DNA of 64,000 bases, taken from contig NZ_JACHNY010000010.1 of NCBI RefSeq assembly GCF_014199625.1, forward strand, positions 1-64,000, written 5' to 3'. Shown piece after piece: positions 34,116 to 42,444 of the stretch; position 1 is the stretch's first letter; every line of letters begins with the position of its first letter. The notes beneath the pieces are model-generated. The model ran no database searches and was not told where the DNA came from. It was given only the letters and a program-made list of their open reading frames with translations. This stretch comes from Sphingomonas abaci (GTDB lineage: Bacteria; Pseudomonadota; Alphaproteobacteria; Sphingomonadales; Sphingomonadaceae). The position numbers and the translations under genes are program-made.

Positions 34116-34720
34116 GACGACCTCCTTTCGCTTTTCTTGGTTTCGGCGCGCGCGTCGCGCAGGATTTCGACACCGCCCTTGATGGCGATGATGGCGGTAG
34201 CGAAGCCGACCAGAAGGTCCGGCCAGTTGGTGCCCAGCCACAGCACCAGCACGCCGGCAATCAGGATGCCGCCATTGGAAATGAAGTCATTGAAGCTGAA
34301 GGTGGTGGCGGCCCGAAGGTTGACGTCCGGATCCTTGAGCCGCTGGAGCAGCCGCAGGCAGAGGTAGTTCACGACGCCGGCGATCGCCGACATGACCATC
34401 ATGGTCGGTCCGATCGGTTCGCTGCCTTGAAGGTAGCGCCGGCCAACGTCGATCAGGATGCCGCCCGCGAAGATCAGCAGCATGACGCCCGAAGCGACCG
34501 CGGCGCGTGTCTTCCACGTCTGGCCCCGGGTGAGCGCCACAAGGCTCAGCGCATACACGGCCGTATCGGACAGGTTGTCGACGCCGTTGGCGATCAGAGC
34601 GCTCGAGTCCGCGAAAAATCCTGAGACGAAGAAACCCCCCGCGATCGCCGCGTTCAGCAGCAGGACGATCCAAAGTGTGCGACGCTCTTGCCCGCCATTG
34701 TTGTCGTTGCTCGAAATCAT
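34112..34720 (-). CDS. CDF-type cation efflux protein
   Basis: 202 residues with membrane segments and the CDF metal-site pairs DSSALIANGVDNLSD and FNDFISNGG; it lacks the cytoplasmic C-terminal domain of longer CDF exporters. It probably exports Zn, Cd or Co. It overlaps the ATPase start by ATGA and the ZIP gene stop similarly. Confidence 0.88.
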   Translation of the reverse strand: MISSNDNNGGQERRTLWIVLLLNAAIAGGFFVSGFFADSSALIANGVDNLSDTAVYALSLVALTRGQTWKTRAAVASGVMLLIFAGGILIDVGRRYLQGSEPIGPTMMVMSAIAGVVNYLCLRLLQRLKDPDVNLRAATTFSFNDFISNGGILIAGVLVLWLGTNWPDLLVGFATAIIAIKGGVEILRDARAETKKSERRSS

Positions 34721-35403
34721 CCCATGATCTCCTCAAGCGTCAGCAGGGCAAGGAATCCCACGAAGAACATCGAGCTGATGAGTGGGGTGTCAGGCTTCTC
34801 GTGCGCCTCGACCAGCAGCTCTTCCGTGACGAGGTAGAGCAGCGCCATCAGACCAAAACTCAGGAAGCCAGCGACCATTACCGGTGAGAGCGTGGCGACA
34901 GGAACAGCCGCGAGTGCGCCGATCGGCAGCAGCAGCGCCAATGCCGACACAGTCACGATGATGCGCAGGCGCGAGCAATAGGTTTCCGCCAGCTCGTCGG
35001 TCAGTGTCAGACCAAGGAAGAGCACTTCGAGCGTCAGCGCGATCGTCAGCAGAAATCCCGCCTTCTCACCCGCGACGAACGCGAGGCCGAGCACCAGACC
35101 ATCGACCAGAATGTCAATGCCGATCGCGGCGAGCAGTGCCATTGGCCCCTTGAAGCGGGCCTCGAAAGCCTTGAGACCCAGCATCGTCGCAACGCCCGCC
35201 GCCCCGCCGATCAACGTAGCGCTAGGTGAAGCCTCATGCTTGACCTGCGGCAGGATTTCAGTCGCTGCCGCCGCAAACACGACGCCGGCAGCGAGATGCT
35301 GGAGGCCCGCCACGACGCCAGGATTTAATTTGGTCCGGCTCGCGATGATCGCGCCGAGCACGACCGCCAGCACAGGCGCAAGCGTGTACAGCAATGCCTG
35401 CAT
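34717..35403 (-). CDS. ZIP-family metal transporter
   Basis: 228 residues with eight hydrophobic stretches; LQHLAAGVVFAAAATEILPQ and GLALGLAFVAGE-like GLVLGLAFVAG correspond to the metal-site helices. ZIP proteins usually import Zn or related metals, so placing one with two exporters suggests organised two-way traffic or an unusual direction. Confidence 0.85.
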   Translation of the reverse strand: MQALLYTLAPVLAVVLGAIIASRTKLNPGVVAGLQHLAAGVVFAAAATEILPQVKHEASPSATLIGGAAGVATMLGLKAFEARFKGPMALLAAIGIDILVDGLVLGLAFVAGEKAGFLLTIALTLEVLFLGLTLTDELAETYCSRLRIIVTVSALALLLPIGALAAVPVATLSPVMVAGFLSFGLMALLYLVTEELLVEAHEKPDTPLISSMFFVGFLALLTLEEIMG

Positions 35404-35406
35404 ATC

Positions 35407-35790
35407 CTATGATTCCTCCGGGGTTCGATGACAGACGCGGATCTTCCCGCGCTGCGTGAAGGCGATCGACCCGCCGGCCACGACTGCCCGCGACCGGTCG
35501 CCGCGAAATTCCTCGCCAGTACGTTGCGCGCGCAGGATCTCAGTTCTGCCCCTGGGCAGCCAGGTGACAGCCATTTTCAGGCCGTCGTCGATGAAGTCGA
35601 CATCGGCGCGCGATCCGTCGTCGCAATACATGATGCGTTGCGCAATCAATCGAGGTGTCAGATGCTTTTCATGCGCCGGCTCAGTCGGTCCGCTCGGCGC
35701 GGGATTGCACGCCCCTACGACCATACCCGCGAACAGAACGGCGCCGATGCGCGCGGCTGTCAGGCCAGGCAGGTGCCGCACGGCGTGCAT
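35407..35790 (-). CDS. MliC-like lipoprotein (lysozyme inhibitor type), first copy
   Basis: 127 residues from the ATG at 35790 with GAGG upstream. A lipobox GMVVGAC gives a lipid-linked Cys. The mature part has the MliC pattern of beta strands with YCDDGSRADVDFIDDGLK and a late Cys (IRVCHR). MliC proteins bind lysozyme at the outer membrane. Related to the gene at 37102. Function in a metal region is unclear. Confidence 0.6.
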   Translation of the reverse strand: MHAVRHLPGLTAARIGAVLFAGMVVGACNPAPSGPTEPAHEKHLTPRLIAQRIMYCDDGSRADVDFIDDGLKMAVTWLPRGRTEILRAQRTGEEFRGDRSRAVVAGGSIAFTQRGKIRVCHRTPEES

Positions 35791-35795
35791 CGCCC

Positions 35796-36683
35796 TCACC
35801 ACAGCACGCCGTGATCGGGCGTCACCGGCTCAGGGGCTGGCAGTCCAGCCGTCTGAAGAAGGTCGATCTCGATCGTGCGGCACATGGCCGTGAGCGGGAC
35901 ATCGTGGACGCTATTGGCGAACGGATCAGTCAGATCCTCGCCGATGCTCAGCACCGCAAGGAAGACGAGTCCGATCAGCGTCGATCCGATCGGCGTGGCG
36001 AGCCCCAGGGATTCAACCAGCGCAATCGGGAGCAGCACGCAGAACACGCGCGTGAAGAGGTTCGGAAAGAACCGAAAGCCATTGGGCAGCGGCGTGTTCT
36101 TGATCCGCTCCATGCCGCCCTGCGCATTGGCGATGTCGATCAGGACGCGCTCTACAGTCGCCTGCTGGATTTCGGTGATCCGACCTTCCGCGAGCGCGTC
36201 GGCGTAGATGCCCGATATGTCCTCCAAGAGTGCGTTCGCAGGGTTCAGGCGAGCGACCGCCATATCGGCGACGTCCGTTCCAGCGATCCGGCCAATCTCT
36301 TCATAGGGCGACTGTCGGCGAAGCTGGCAGCGCATCGAGTGCGCGAAGGCGATCTGCCGCAGGATGATGTTGTGCCGCATCTCGCTGCCCTCGGGTTCTC
36401 CCTTGGTCAGGCTGCGTGTGATCCTAGCCAGGCTGCGCGACGCATTGATGAGCGCGCCCCAAAGGGTTCGCGCTTCCCACCAGCGAGCATAAGCAGCGTT
36501 GGTCCGAAACCCCATGAAGAGCGCGATGGCAGTGCCAAACAGCGCCGTCGGCAAAGGCGGTTCCTTGATCGGGGTCATCATGTGGAATGCCGTCACCGCC
36601 ACGTCCCACACGAACAGGATCGTGAGAGGCTTCCAAACCTCGATAATGATCTGCTTAAAACGAGGCCTCGCGCCGACTATCAT
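35796..36683 (-). CDS. Bestrophin-like chloride-channel family protein
   Basis: 295 residues. VWDVAVTAFHMMTPIKEPPLPTALFGTAIALFMGFRTNAAYARWWEAR is a clear bestrophin/UPF0187 signature, followed by more membrane helices. Bacterial members are pentameric ion channels; some pass Na+. It heads the group leading to the ZIP, CDF and ATPase genes. Confidence 0.9.
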   Translation of the reverse strand: MIVGARPRFKQIIIEVWKPLTILFVWDVAVTAFHMMTPIKEPPLPTALFGTAIALFMGFRTNAAYARWWEARTLWGALINASRSLARITRSLTKGEPEGSEMRHNIILRQIAFAHSMRCQLRRQSPYEEIGRIAGTDVADMAVARLNPANALLEDISGIYADALAEGRITEIQQATVERVLIDIANAQGGMERIKNTPLPNGFRFFPNLFTRVFCVLLPIALVESLGLATPIGSTLIGLVFLAVLSIGEDLTDPFANSVHDVPLTAMCRTIEIDLLQTAGLPAPEPVTPDHGVLW

Positions 36684-36714
36684 ATCAATTACGCCCTAAA
36701 TCTCGTAGCGATCG

Positions 36715-37056
36715 TCATCCGATCGGCATGTTCATGATGTCCCGATAAGCGGACAGCAGCTTGTTCCGGACTTGCAGGGTCGCCTCGAAAGTAATGGATG
36801 CGCGGCTCTGGATGAGCGCGACGGTTGCGATGTCGGTGGTTTCGCCACGCTCATATGCTTCGGTGACGACATCCTCTTGCTCCTGGGTCTCGTTGACCTT
36901 CGCGACCACGGCATTGAGGGTGTCGGCGAAGTTCGACACCGGAGCGGTCGGCGTCACGCCGGGTGGTGCCGTCGGCTGCGCCTCACGCAAAGCGCGGCTT
37001 CGCGCGATCACTTCGGCGCGAATGGCCATCACATTCGAGATCGACGTGTCAGACAT
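36715..37056 (-). CDS. Orphan FliE-like protein
   Basis: 113 residues from the ATG at 37056. The C-terminal half, with FADTLNAVVAKVNETQEQ, then GETTDIATVALIQSRASITFEATLQVRNKLLSAYRDIMNMPIG, fits FliE, the flagellar basal-body rod-MS-ring connector. There are no other flagellar genes around it. It lies between a bestrophin and a MliC-like lipoprotein in a metal operon. Chance similarity is unlikely given the RNKLLSAYRDIMNM ending. Confidence 0.7.
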   Translation of the reverse strand: MSDTSISNVMAIRAEVIARSRALREAQPTAPPGVTPTAPVSNFADTLNAVVAKVNETQEQEDVVTEAYERGETTDIATVALIQSRASITFEATLQVRNKLLSAYRDIMNMPIG

Positions 37057-37101
37057 CGTTTCTCTCCCGTTGCAGTGCGACATGTCGGAAGACAGGACGG
37101 T

Positions 37102-37476
37102 TCATCGGGTGCCCTCCCGTTCGCAGATTCGGGTGCGGCCCTCGCCTTCCACGACGGTGAGCTGCGACCCCTTGAAGGTCGCGGTGGCTGTCTCGCCGAC
37201 ATATTGGAGGCCCTGCGCTGGCGCGGTCAGCGTTATGGGCACGGCGCTGCTGGAGCGCCGCAAATCGATCTGCAGGCCGTTGTCCTTGTAGTCGACGAAC
37301 AGCGGTTCCCCGTCGGAACAGCGATAGGGATGGCGCCCCATTTCCCCGGTCGCCACGGCGCTGTCGGACGAATGGATTTGCTGCTCCGTTGGCGGGGCTG
37401 GCGGCTTGCCTTCCGTGCAAGCCGCCAGCCCGACAACGAGGATGAGGGCGGGCAGTACCCGCTTCGACGGCATCAT
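37102..37476 (-). CDS. MliC-like lipoprotein, second copy
   Basis: 124 residues with lipobox VGLAAC at about residue 20. The mature part, YRCSDGEPLFVDYKDNGLQIDLRR then RTRICEREG, resembles the protein at 35407 and the MliC fold. The two are probably paralogues. Confidence 0.6.
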   Translation of the reverse strand: MMPSKRVLPALILVVGLAACTEGKPPAPPTEQQIHSSDSAVATGEMGRHPYRCSDGEPLFVDYKDNGLQIDLRRSSSAVPITLTAPAQGLQYVGETATATFKGSQLTVVEGEGRTRICEREGTR

Positions 37477-37961
37477 CGCGCCTTCCTCCTGTAGCGGGAG
37501 GGGACGCGCTGACGATTGATCCCAAGGGCAGGCTGACCCACCCGCCAGCGCAGATAGGTTGCGAGGCGATCGTCAGCCTCGATCATCAGGGACCGCAGGC
37601 GACGCAACATCATCGCCGCGAACGGCAGAGACAGCGCCCCGCGCAGCGTGCAGCTATGTGTTAGCCTGGTGCCACCATCGTCCCCTGCCAGCTCGTACCG
37701 CTCTTCGAGCGTGAACAGATAAGGGATGCCGCAGGACCAAGCGAAGGCTCGCGGCTTATCGAATTGATCGATCCGTGCCGGCGTCCGAATCGGCCGGTTG
37801 ATGCCCTGGATCGCAAAGGTTCCTCTCGTGTCGCCGAGCTGACCCGGGTTATCGAGGAGTACCAGCGGGCTCCAAGCTCGGCGATGATCCGGGTCGGTGA
37901 GTGCCGACCAGATCCGCAGTGGCCCGCCGTGAAGCATTGAGCTGGTTATGGTGCGAGGCAT
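37473..37961 (-). CDS. SRPBCC (START-like) domain protein
   Basis: 162 residues. The order SSMLHGGPLRIWSALTDPDHRRAW, LEERYELAGDDGGTRLTHSCTL and a long C-terminal helix fits the polyketide-cyclase/SRPBCC lipid-binding fold. It heads the minus-strand group that includes the MliC-like and FliE-like genes. The ligand is unknown. Confidence 0.7.
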   Translation of the reverse strand: MPRTITSSMLHGGPLRIWSALTDPDHRRAWSPLVLLDNPGQLGDTRGTFAIQGINRPIRTPARIDQFDKPRAFAWSCGIPYLFTLEERYELAGDDGGTRLTHSCTLRGALSLPFAAMMLRRLRSLMIEADDRLATYLRWRVGQPALGINRQRVPSRYRRKAR

Positions 37962-37980
37962 ATCCTCATCTCCCAGAGAT

Positions 37981-38011
37981 GAGCGGGGGCGATCGCGGAT
38001 CGCCCCCGCTC
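37981..38011 (-). terminator. Hairpin after czcA
   Basis: GAGCGGGGGCGATC and its exact complement pair around GCG (14-bp stem), directly after the czcA stop codon at 38017. A second hairpin (CTCATCTC/GAGATGAG, 37965-37983) follows. There is no T-run, so it may attenuate rather than end transcription into the SRPBCC gene. Confidence 0.65.
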
Positions 38012-38016
38012 ACCCA

Positions 38017-41000
38017 TCAGGCCAAGTTGTTCACGAAGGTCTGACCGTGGTCGTCCCCTTCATGCTCCTCATTGTAGTGCTCGGATTTCTCGATCACCTT
38101 CTGACCGAAGCGGGCATAGAGGGTCGGCAGCACGAACAGCGTCAGCAGCGTCGCCGAGATCAAGCCGCCGATGACAACTGTCGCCAAGGGCTTCTGCACC
38201 TCCGCACCCGCGCCCTCGCCAAGCGCCATCGGCACGAAGCCGAGGCTGGCGACGAGCGCGGTCATGACCACGGGCCGCAGTCGCTGCATTGCGCCGACAT
38301 GGGCCGCCTCTTCGCGCGATAGCCCCGACCGGATCAGATCCTGGATCGAGCTGACCATCACGAGGCCGTTGAGGACCGCGATGCCCGACAGGGCGATGAA
38401 GCCCACCGCCGCCGAAATCGAAAAGTCCATGCCTCGCAAGAAGAGCAGCAGGACACCGCCCACCAGCGCGAAGGGCACGCCGGTGAAGACGATCGCGGCA
38501 TCGCGGACCGATCCCAATGCGCCATAGAGCAGCAACAGGATCAGGATGAAGCAGGCCGGAATAACCAGCTTCAGCCGCTCGCTTGCCGATTGCAGGTTTT
38601 CGAATTGGCCGCCCCATTCGAGATAGGTACCGGCAGGCAGCCGAACCTGGCTGGCGATCGCTGCCTGCGCATCCGCAACCACCGATCCGACGTCGCGGCC
38701 ACGCACGTTGGCTTGCACCACCACGCGCCGTTTGCCATTCTCGCGGCTGATCTGGTTGGGACCGTCGACCACCTTGATCTCGGCGACGCTGGACAGCGGC
38801 ACATAGCCGCCGCCTGCGACCGGCACCTGCACCTGCTGGAGCAGGCCGATGTCGGCGCGCTGCGCCTCAGACAGGCGGATCACCACCGGGAAGCGACGAT
38901 CGCCCTCGAAGATCTGGCCCGAGGTTCGCCCGCCGATCGTGGCAGTCACGGTGTCCTGCACGTCTTGCGCCGTAACGCCCAAGCGCGCCATCGCGTCACG
39001 ATTGACGCGAATGTCGAGCATGGGAAGACCTGTCGTTTGCTCGACTTTCACGTCCGCGGCACCCTGCGTCTTACGCAGCGTCGCAGCGATTTGCTCGGCC
39101 GTCCGGTTCATCTGGTTGAAGTCGTCCCCGAACACCTTCACCGCGATGTCACCGCGCACGCCGGCGATCAGCTCGTTGAAGCGCATCTGGATGGGCTGGG
39201 TGATCTCGTAGGCATTGCCCGGGATCTTCGCGAGCTTACCCTCGATCCGGCTGACCAGCTCCTCCTTGGGAAGCTCAGGATCCGGCCAATCCTTGCGCGG
39301 CTTCAGGATAACGAACATGTCGGTTGCGTTCGGCGGCATCGGGTCGGCCGCCAGCTCGGCGGTGCCCGTCTTGGAATAGACGAACTGCACCTCCGGCTGC
39401 TTCGACATCATTCGCTCGATCGGCACCTGCATCGCCTGGCTCTGCTGGACCGACGTCGCCGGAATACGGAGCGACTGGATTAGCAAATCGCCTTCATCGA
39501 GCTGCGGCAGGAACACCGAGCCGAGCGTGGTGAAGGCCAGCGCCGCCACCACAAGGCTCGCGACACCCGCCCCGATCGTCACGGTCGGACGCTTCATGGC
39601 CCGATCAAGACCAGGTTCGTAGCGCTTCTTCAGCCACGTGATGATGCGGCCGTCCTTCTCCTCAACCTTCTTCGATAGCCAGATCGCGATCATCGCCGGC
39701 ACGAAGGTGAGAGAGAGGATGAAGGCGAAGGCGAGCGCGATGATGACGGTGAGCGCCATCGGCACGAACGTCTTGCCCTCCACGCCTGTCAATGTGAGCA
39801 GCGGCACATAGACAAGAATGATGATCGCCTGCCCGTACACCGAGGGACGGATCATCTCACGCGCAGCGGCTGCCACGGTTGCGAGCCGTTCCTTGACGCT
39901 GAGCAATCGGCCTTCATGATGCTGTTGCTCGGCAAGCCGGCGCAGTGCGTTTTCGACGATGATGACGGCGCCATCGACGATCAGACCGAAGTCTAGGGCG
40001 CCGAGGCTCATCAGATTGGCCGAGACGCCAGCACGCAGCATCCCGAAGCCGGTCAGCATCATGGTAATCGGGATGACCAGCGCCGCAATCAGCGCCGCAC
40101 GGAAGTTTCCGAGCAGCAGGAAGAGCACGACGATGACCAGTACCGCGCCTTCCGACAGGTTCTTGGCAACCGTTTTGATCGTCGAGTTGACCAGTTCGGT
40201 GCGGTTGAGCACCGGCTGGATTACGACGTCAGGGGGCAGCGACGCGTTGATCGTCTTAAGCTTCTCCGCGACCGCGGTCGACACGACGCGGCTGTTCTCG
40301 CCGATCCGCATGATCGCGGTGCCGACGACGACTTCCGTGCCATTCTCCGAGGCCGAACCCATGCGGATCGCCTGACCCGTCTTCACGGTCGCGACTTGTT
40401 CGACCGTGATCGGCACGCCGTTACGTGTCGCGATCACGGTCCTGGCCAACTCGCCGGCATTGCGCACCAGCGCATCCGAGCGGACAGCCAGACCTTCGCC
40501 ATTGCGATTGACGAAGCCGCCGCCGACGCTGGTGTTGTTGCGCTCCAGCGCATTGCCCAGGTCGGTCAGCGTGATGCCGAGCGAGGCCAGCTTCTGCACA
40601 TCGGGCACGACGAGGAACTGCTTGGCGTAACCGCCAATCGAGTCGACGCCGGCGAGGCCCGGAGTGTTCTTGAGAAGCGGCGTGACGATCCAGTCCTGCG
40701 CAGTGCGCAGGTAGGTCGCCTTGTCCTCTTCGGTCGTCAGTCGCTCGCCCTCTGGCGTGATATAACTGCCATCGGGCTGTTGGCCCGGTTCACCGGGCTT
40801 GTGCTTGTCGTCTGCGCGATGCTCGAGCCGAACGGTGTACATATACACCTCGCCCAAGCCGGTCGCGATCGGACCCATTTCGGGGTTTACGCCATCGGGC
40901 AGGTTCTCCTGCACGCCCTGCAGACGTTCACCCACCTGCTGACGGGCGAAATAGATGTCCGTGGCGTCCGAAAAGACCGCGGTGATCTGCGCGAAGCCGT

Positions 41001-41262
41001 TGCGGCTCAGCGAGCGCGTATATTCAAGGCCTGGAGTGCCGGCGAGCGCGGTTTCGATCGGGAACGACACCTGCTTCTCGACCAGCTCGGGCGAGAGCGC
41101 GGGTGCGCGGACGTTAATCTGGACCTGATTATTGGTGATGTCCGGCACCGCGTCGATCGGCAGCCGGTAGAGGGAAAACGCGCCGATGGCGGCGACGATG
41201 ACGGTGAGCAGCAGGACAAGCCAGCGCTTCTCGACCGCCCATGTGACGATGCGGGCGATCAT
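38017..41262 (-). CDS. czcA: CzcA-type heavy-metal RND pump
   Basis: A 1081-residue inner-membrane proton/metal antiporter. The family motif LGALDFGLIVDGAVIIVENALRRL in TM4 carries the acidic residues for proton transfer in the pattern seen in CzcA (Co, Zn, Cd), unlike CusA. The twelve-helix layout with two large periplasmic loops is complete. It works with CzcB and CzcC as a tripartite pump across both membranes. Confidence 0.95.
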   Translation of the reverse strand: MIARIVTWAVEKRWLVLLLTVIVAAIGAFSLYRLPIDAVPDITNNQVQINVRAPALSPELVEKQVSFPIETALAGTPGLEYTRSLSRNGFAQITAVFSDATDIYFARQQVGERLQGVQENLPDGVNPEMGPIATGLGEVYMYTVRLEHRADDKHKPGEPGQQPDGSYITPEGERLTTEEDKATYLRTAQDWIVTPLLKNTPGLAGVDSIGGYAKQFLVVPDVQKLASLGITLTDLGNALERNNTSVGGGFVNRNGEGLAVRSDALVRNAGELARTVIATRNGVPITVEQVATVKTGQAIRMGSASENGTEVVVGTAIMRIGENSRVVSTAVAEKLKTINASLPPDVVIQPVLNRTELVNSTIKTVAKNLSEGAVLVIVVLFLLLGNFRAALIAALVIPITMMLTGFGMLRAGVSANLMSLGALDFGLIVDGAVIIVENALRRLAEQQHHEGRLLSVKERLATVAAAAREMIRPSVYGQAIIILVYVPLLTLTGVEGKTFVPMALTVIIALAFAFILSLTFVPAMIAIWLSKKVEEKDGRIITWLKKRYEPGLDRAMKRPTVTIGAGVASLVVAALAFTTLGSVFLPQLDEGDLLIQSLRIPATSVQQSQAMQVPIERMMSKQPEVQFVYSKTGTAELAADPMPPNATDMFVILKPRKDWPDPELPKEELVSRIEGKLAKIPGNAYEITQPIQMRFNELIAGVRGDIAVKVFGDDFNQMNRTAEQIAATLRKTQGAADVKVEQTTGLPMLDIRVNRDAMARLGVTAQDVQDTVTATIGGRTSGQIFEGDRRFPVVIRLSEAQRADIGLLQQVQVPVAGGGYVPLSSVAEIKVVDGPNQISRENGKRRVVVQANVRGRDVGSVVADAQAAIASQVRLPAGTYLEWGGQFENLQSASERLKLVIPACFILILLLLYGALGSVRDAAIVFTGVPFALVGGVLLLFLRGMDFSISAAVGFIALSGIAVLNGLVMVSSIQDLIRSGLSREEAAHVGAMQRLRPVVMTALVASLGFVPMALGEGAGAEVQKPLATVVIGGLISATLLTLFVLPTLYARFGQKVIEKSEHYNEEHEGDDHGQTFVNNLA

Positions 41263-41265
41263 GGC

Positions 41266-42444
41266 TTAATCCTCGTGGCTCGCTTCGCCCTTGCCGATCT
41301 CGGCCTTGAGCGTGAAGCTTCCGGTGGTGGCGATCTGTTCGTTGCCGGTCAGGCCCGAGCGGACGATCACCGTGTCGCCCGATGCATCGCCGAGCTGGAC
41401 CGGAGTCGCCTTGAAGCCCGTAGGCGTGCGAACGAACACGACCGACTTGCCCTCGAAGCTCTGGACCGCCGTTGTCGGCACGCGGATTGCGCCGCTACCG
41501 CCGCTGCCCGTGAGCTGGACGGCAGCCGTCACCGGCTCGCCGACCCGCCATTCACCACCGCGATTGTCGAGCGTGGCAAGGGCGGGCACGAGCCGCGTCT
41601 GCGGATCGAGTGCTGGCGACACGAAGGTCACGCGCGCGGTCGCCTGACGGCCCGCCGCCTTGACCAGTACCGTGTTGCCGGGGCGTACCCGGCCCGCATC
41701 CTCAGCCTTCAGATTGAGCGCGATCGACACCTGGCTCAGGTTGGCAATGCGATAGAGTTCGGCGTCCGCCGCAACCGTCTGTCCCAGCGTCACGGGGCGC
41801 GCGATGATCTGTCCCGAGATCGGCGCGGCGATGCCGAGCCGGTTGAGACCACCGCCGCCGACACCGGCGGCCGACACCATGCTCCGCGCCTGCGTCAGCG
41901 CGATCCGCGCTTCCGTCGCCGCCGTGCGGGCAGCAATCAGATCCTGCTCAGGAGACACCTTCTGCGCGTACAGCCGTTGCTCGCGTGCGAGGTTCGAATT
42001 GGCGAGCTGAAGCCGTGCCCGTGCCGCTTCGACCTCGCCCTTGATTTGCGCCGCCTCGCGGCTCTCGATTACCGCAATAGTCTGGCCGCGCCCCACGGAT
42101 TGACCAAGGTTGCGCGTCAGTGCGACCACCCGTCCCGCGATCGCGGCCGAGACGACTTGCGTGCCTTGGGGATCGCCCTCGATGATCGCGGGAAGCTCGA
42201 TCGTTCCGGCTCCGCCGATGATCGGCCGTCCGACCTGGACGCCCGCCGCAGCGATCTGATCGGCACCCAATAGGACGACGCCCTCATCAGCGTGACCGCC
42301 TTCAGCACCGCCCTTTTCCGCACCAGCAGCCGCTTCATTGCCGGCTGCTCCATTGGCGGCCGCCTCGTTCCCGGTGTCTTTGCCACCGCAGGCAGCCAAC
42401 AGCAGGGCGAGTGACGCCGCGCCCGCGAGATAGAAGCTCTTCAT
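41266..42444 (-). CDS. czcB: CzcB periplasmic adaptor lipoprotein
   Basis: 392 residues with lipobox LLLAAC, then a His/Gly-rich stretch, lipoyl-like halves, a coiled-coil hairpin (IKGEVEAARARLQLANSNLAREQRLYAQ) and beta-barrel domain. It bridges CzcA and CzcC. The ATG at 42444 shares a base with the czcC stop; a GTG one codon earlier is possible. Confidence 0.93.
   Translation of the reverse strand: MKSFYLAGAASLALLLAACGGKDTGNEAAANGAAGNEAAAGAEKGGAEGGHADEGVVLLGADQIAAAGVQVGRPIIGGAGTIELPAIIEGDPQGTQVVSAAIAGRVVALTRNLGQSVGRGQTIAVIESREAAQIKGEVEAARARLQLANSNLAREQRLYAQKVSPEQDLIAARTAATEARIALTQARSMVSAAGVGGGGLNRLGIAAPISGQIIARPVTLGQTVAADAELYRIANLSQVSIALNLKAEDAGRVRPGNTVLVKAAGRQATARVTFVSPALDPQTRLVPALATLDNRGGEWRVGEPVTAAVQLTGSGGSGAIRVPTTAVQSFEGKSVVFVRTPTGFKATPVQLGDASGDTVIVRSGLTGNEQIATTGSFTLKAEIGKGEASHED

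Noticed and set aside
40396..42273. A 625-residue open frame on the plus strand
   Set aside because: It lies opposite czcA and czcB, whose products are certain, and its own sequence is Arg/Asp-rich shadow sequence without any domain.
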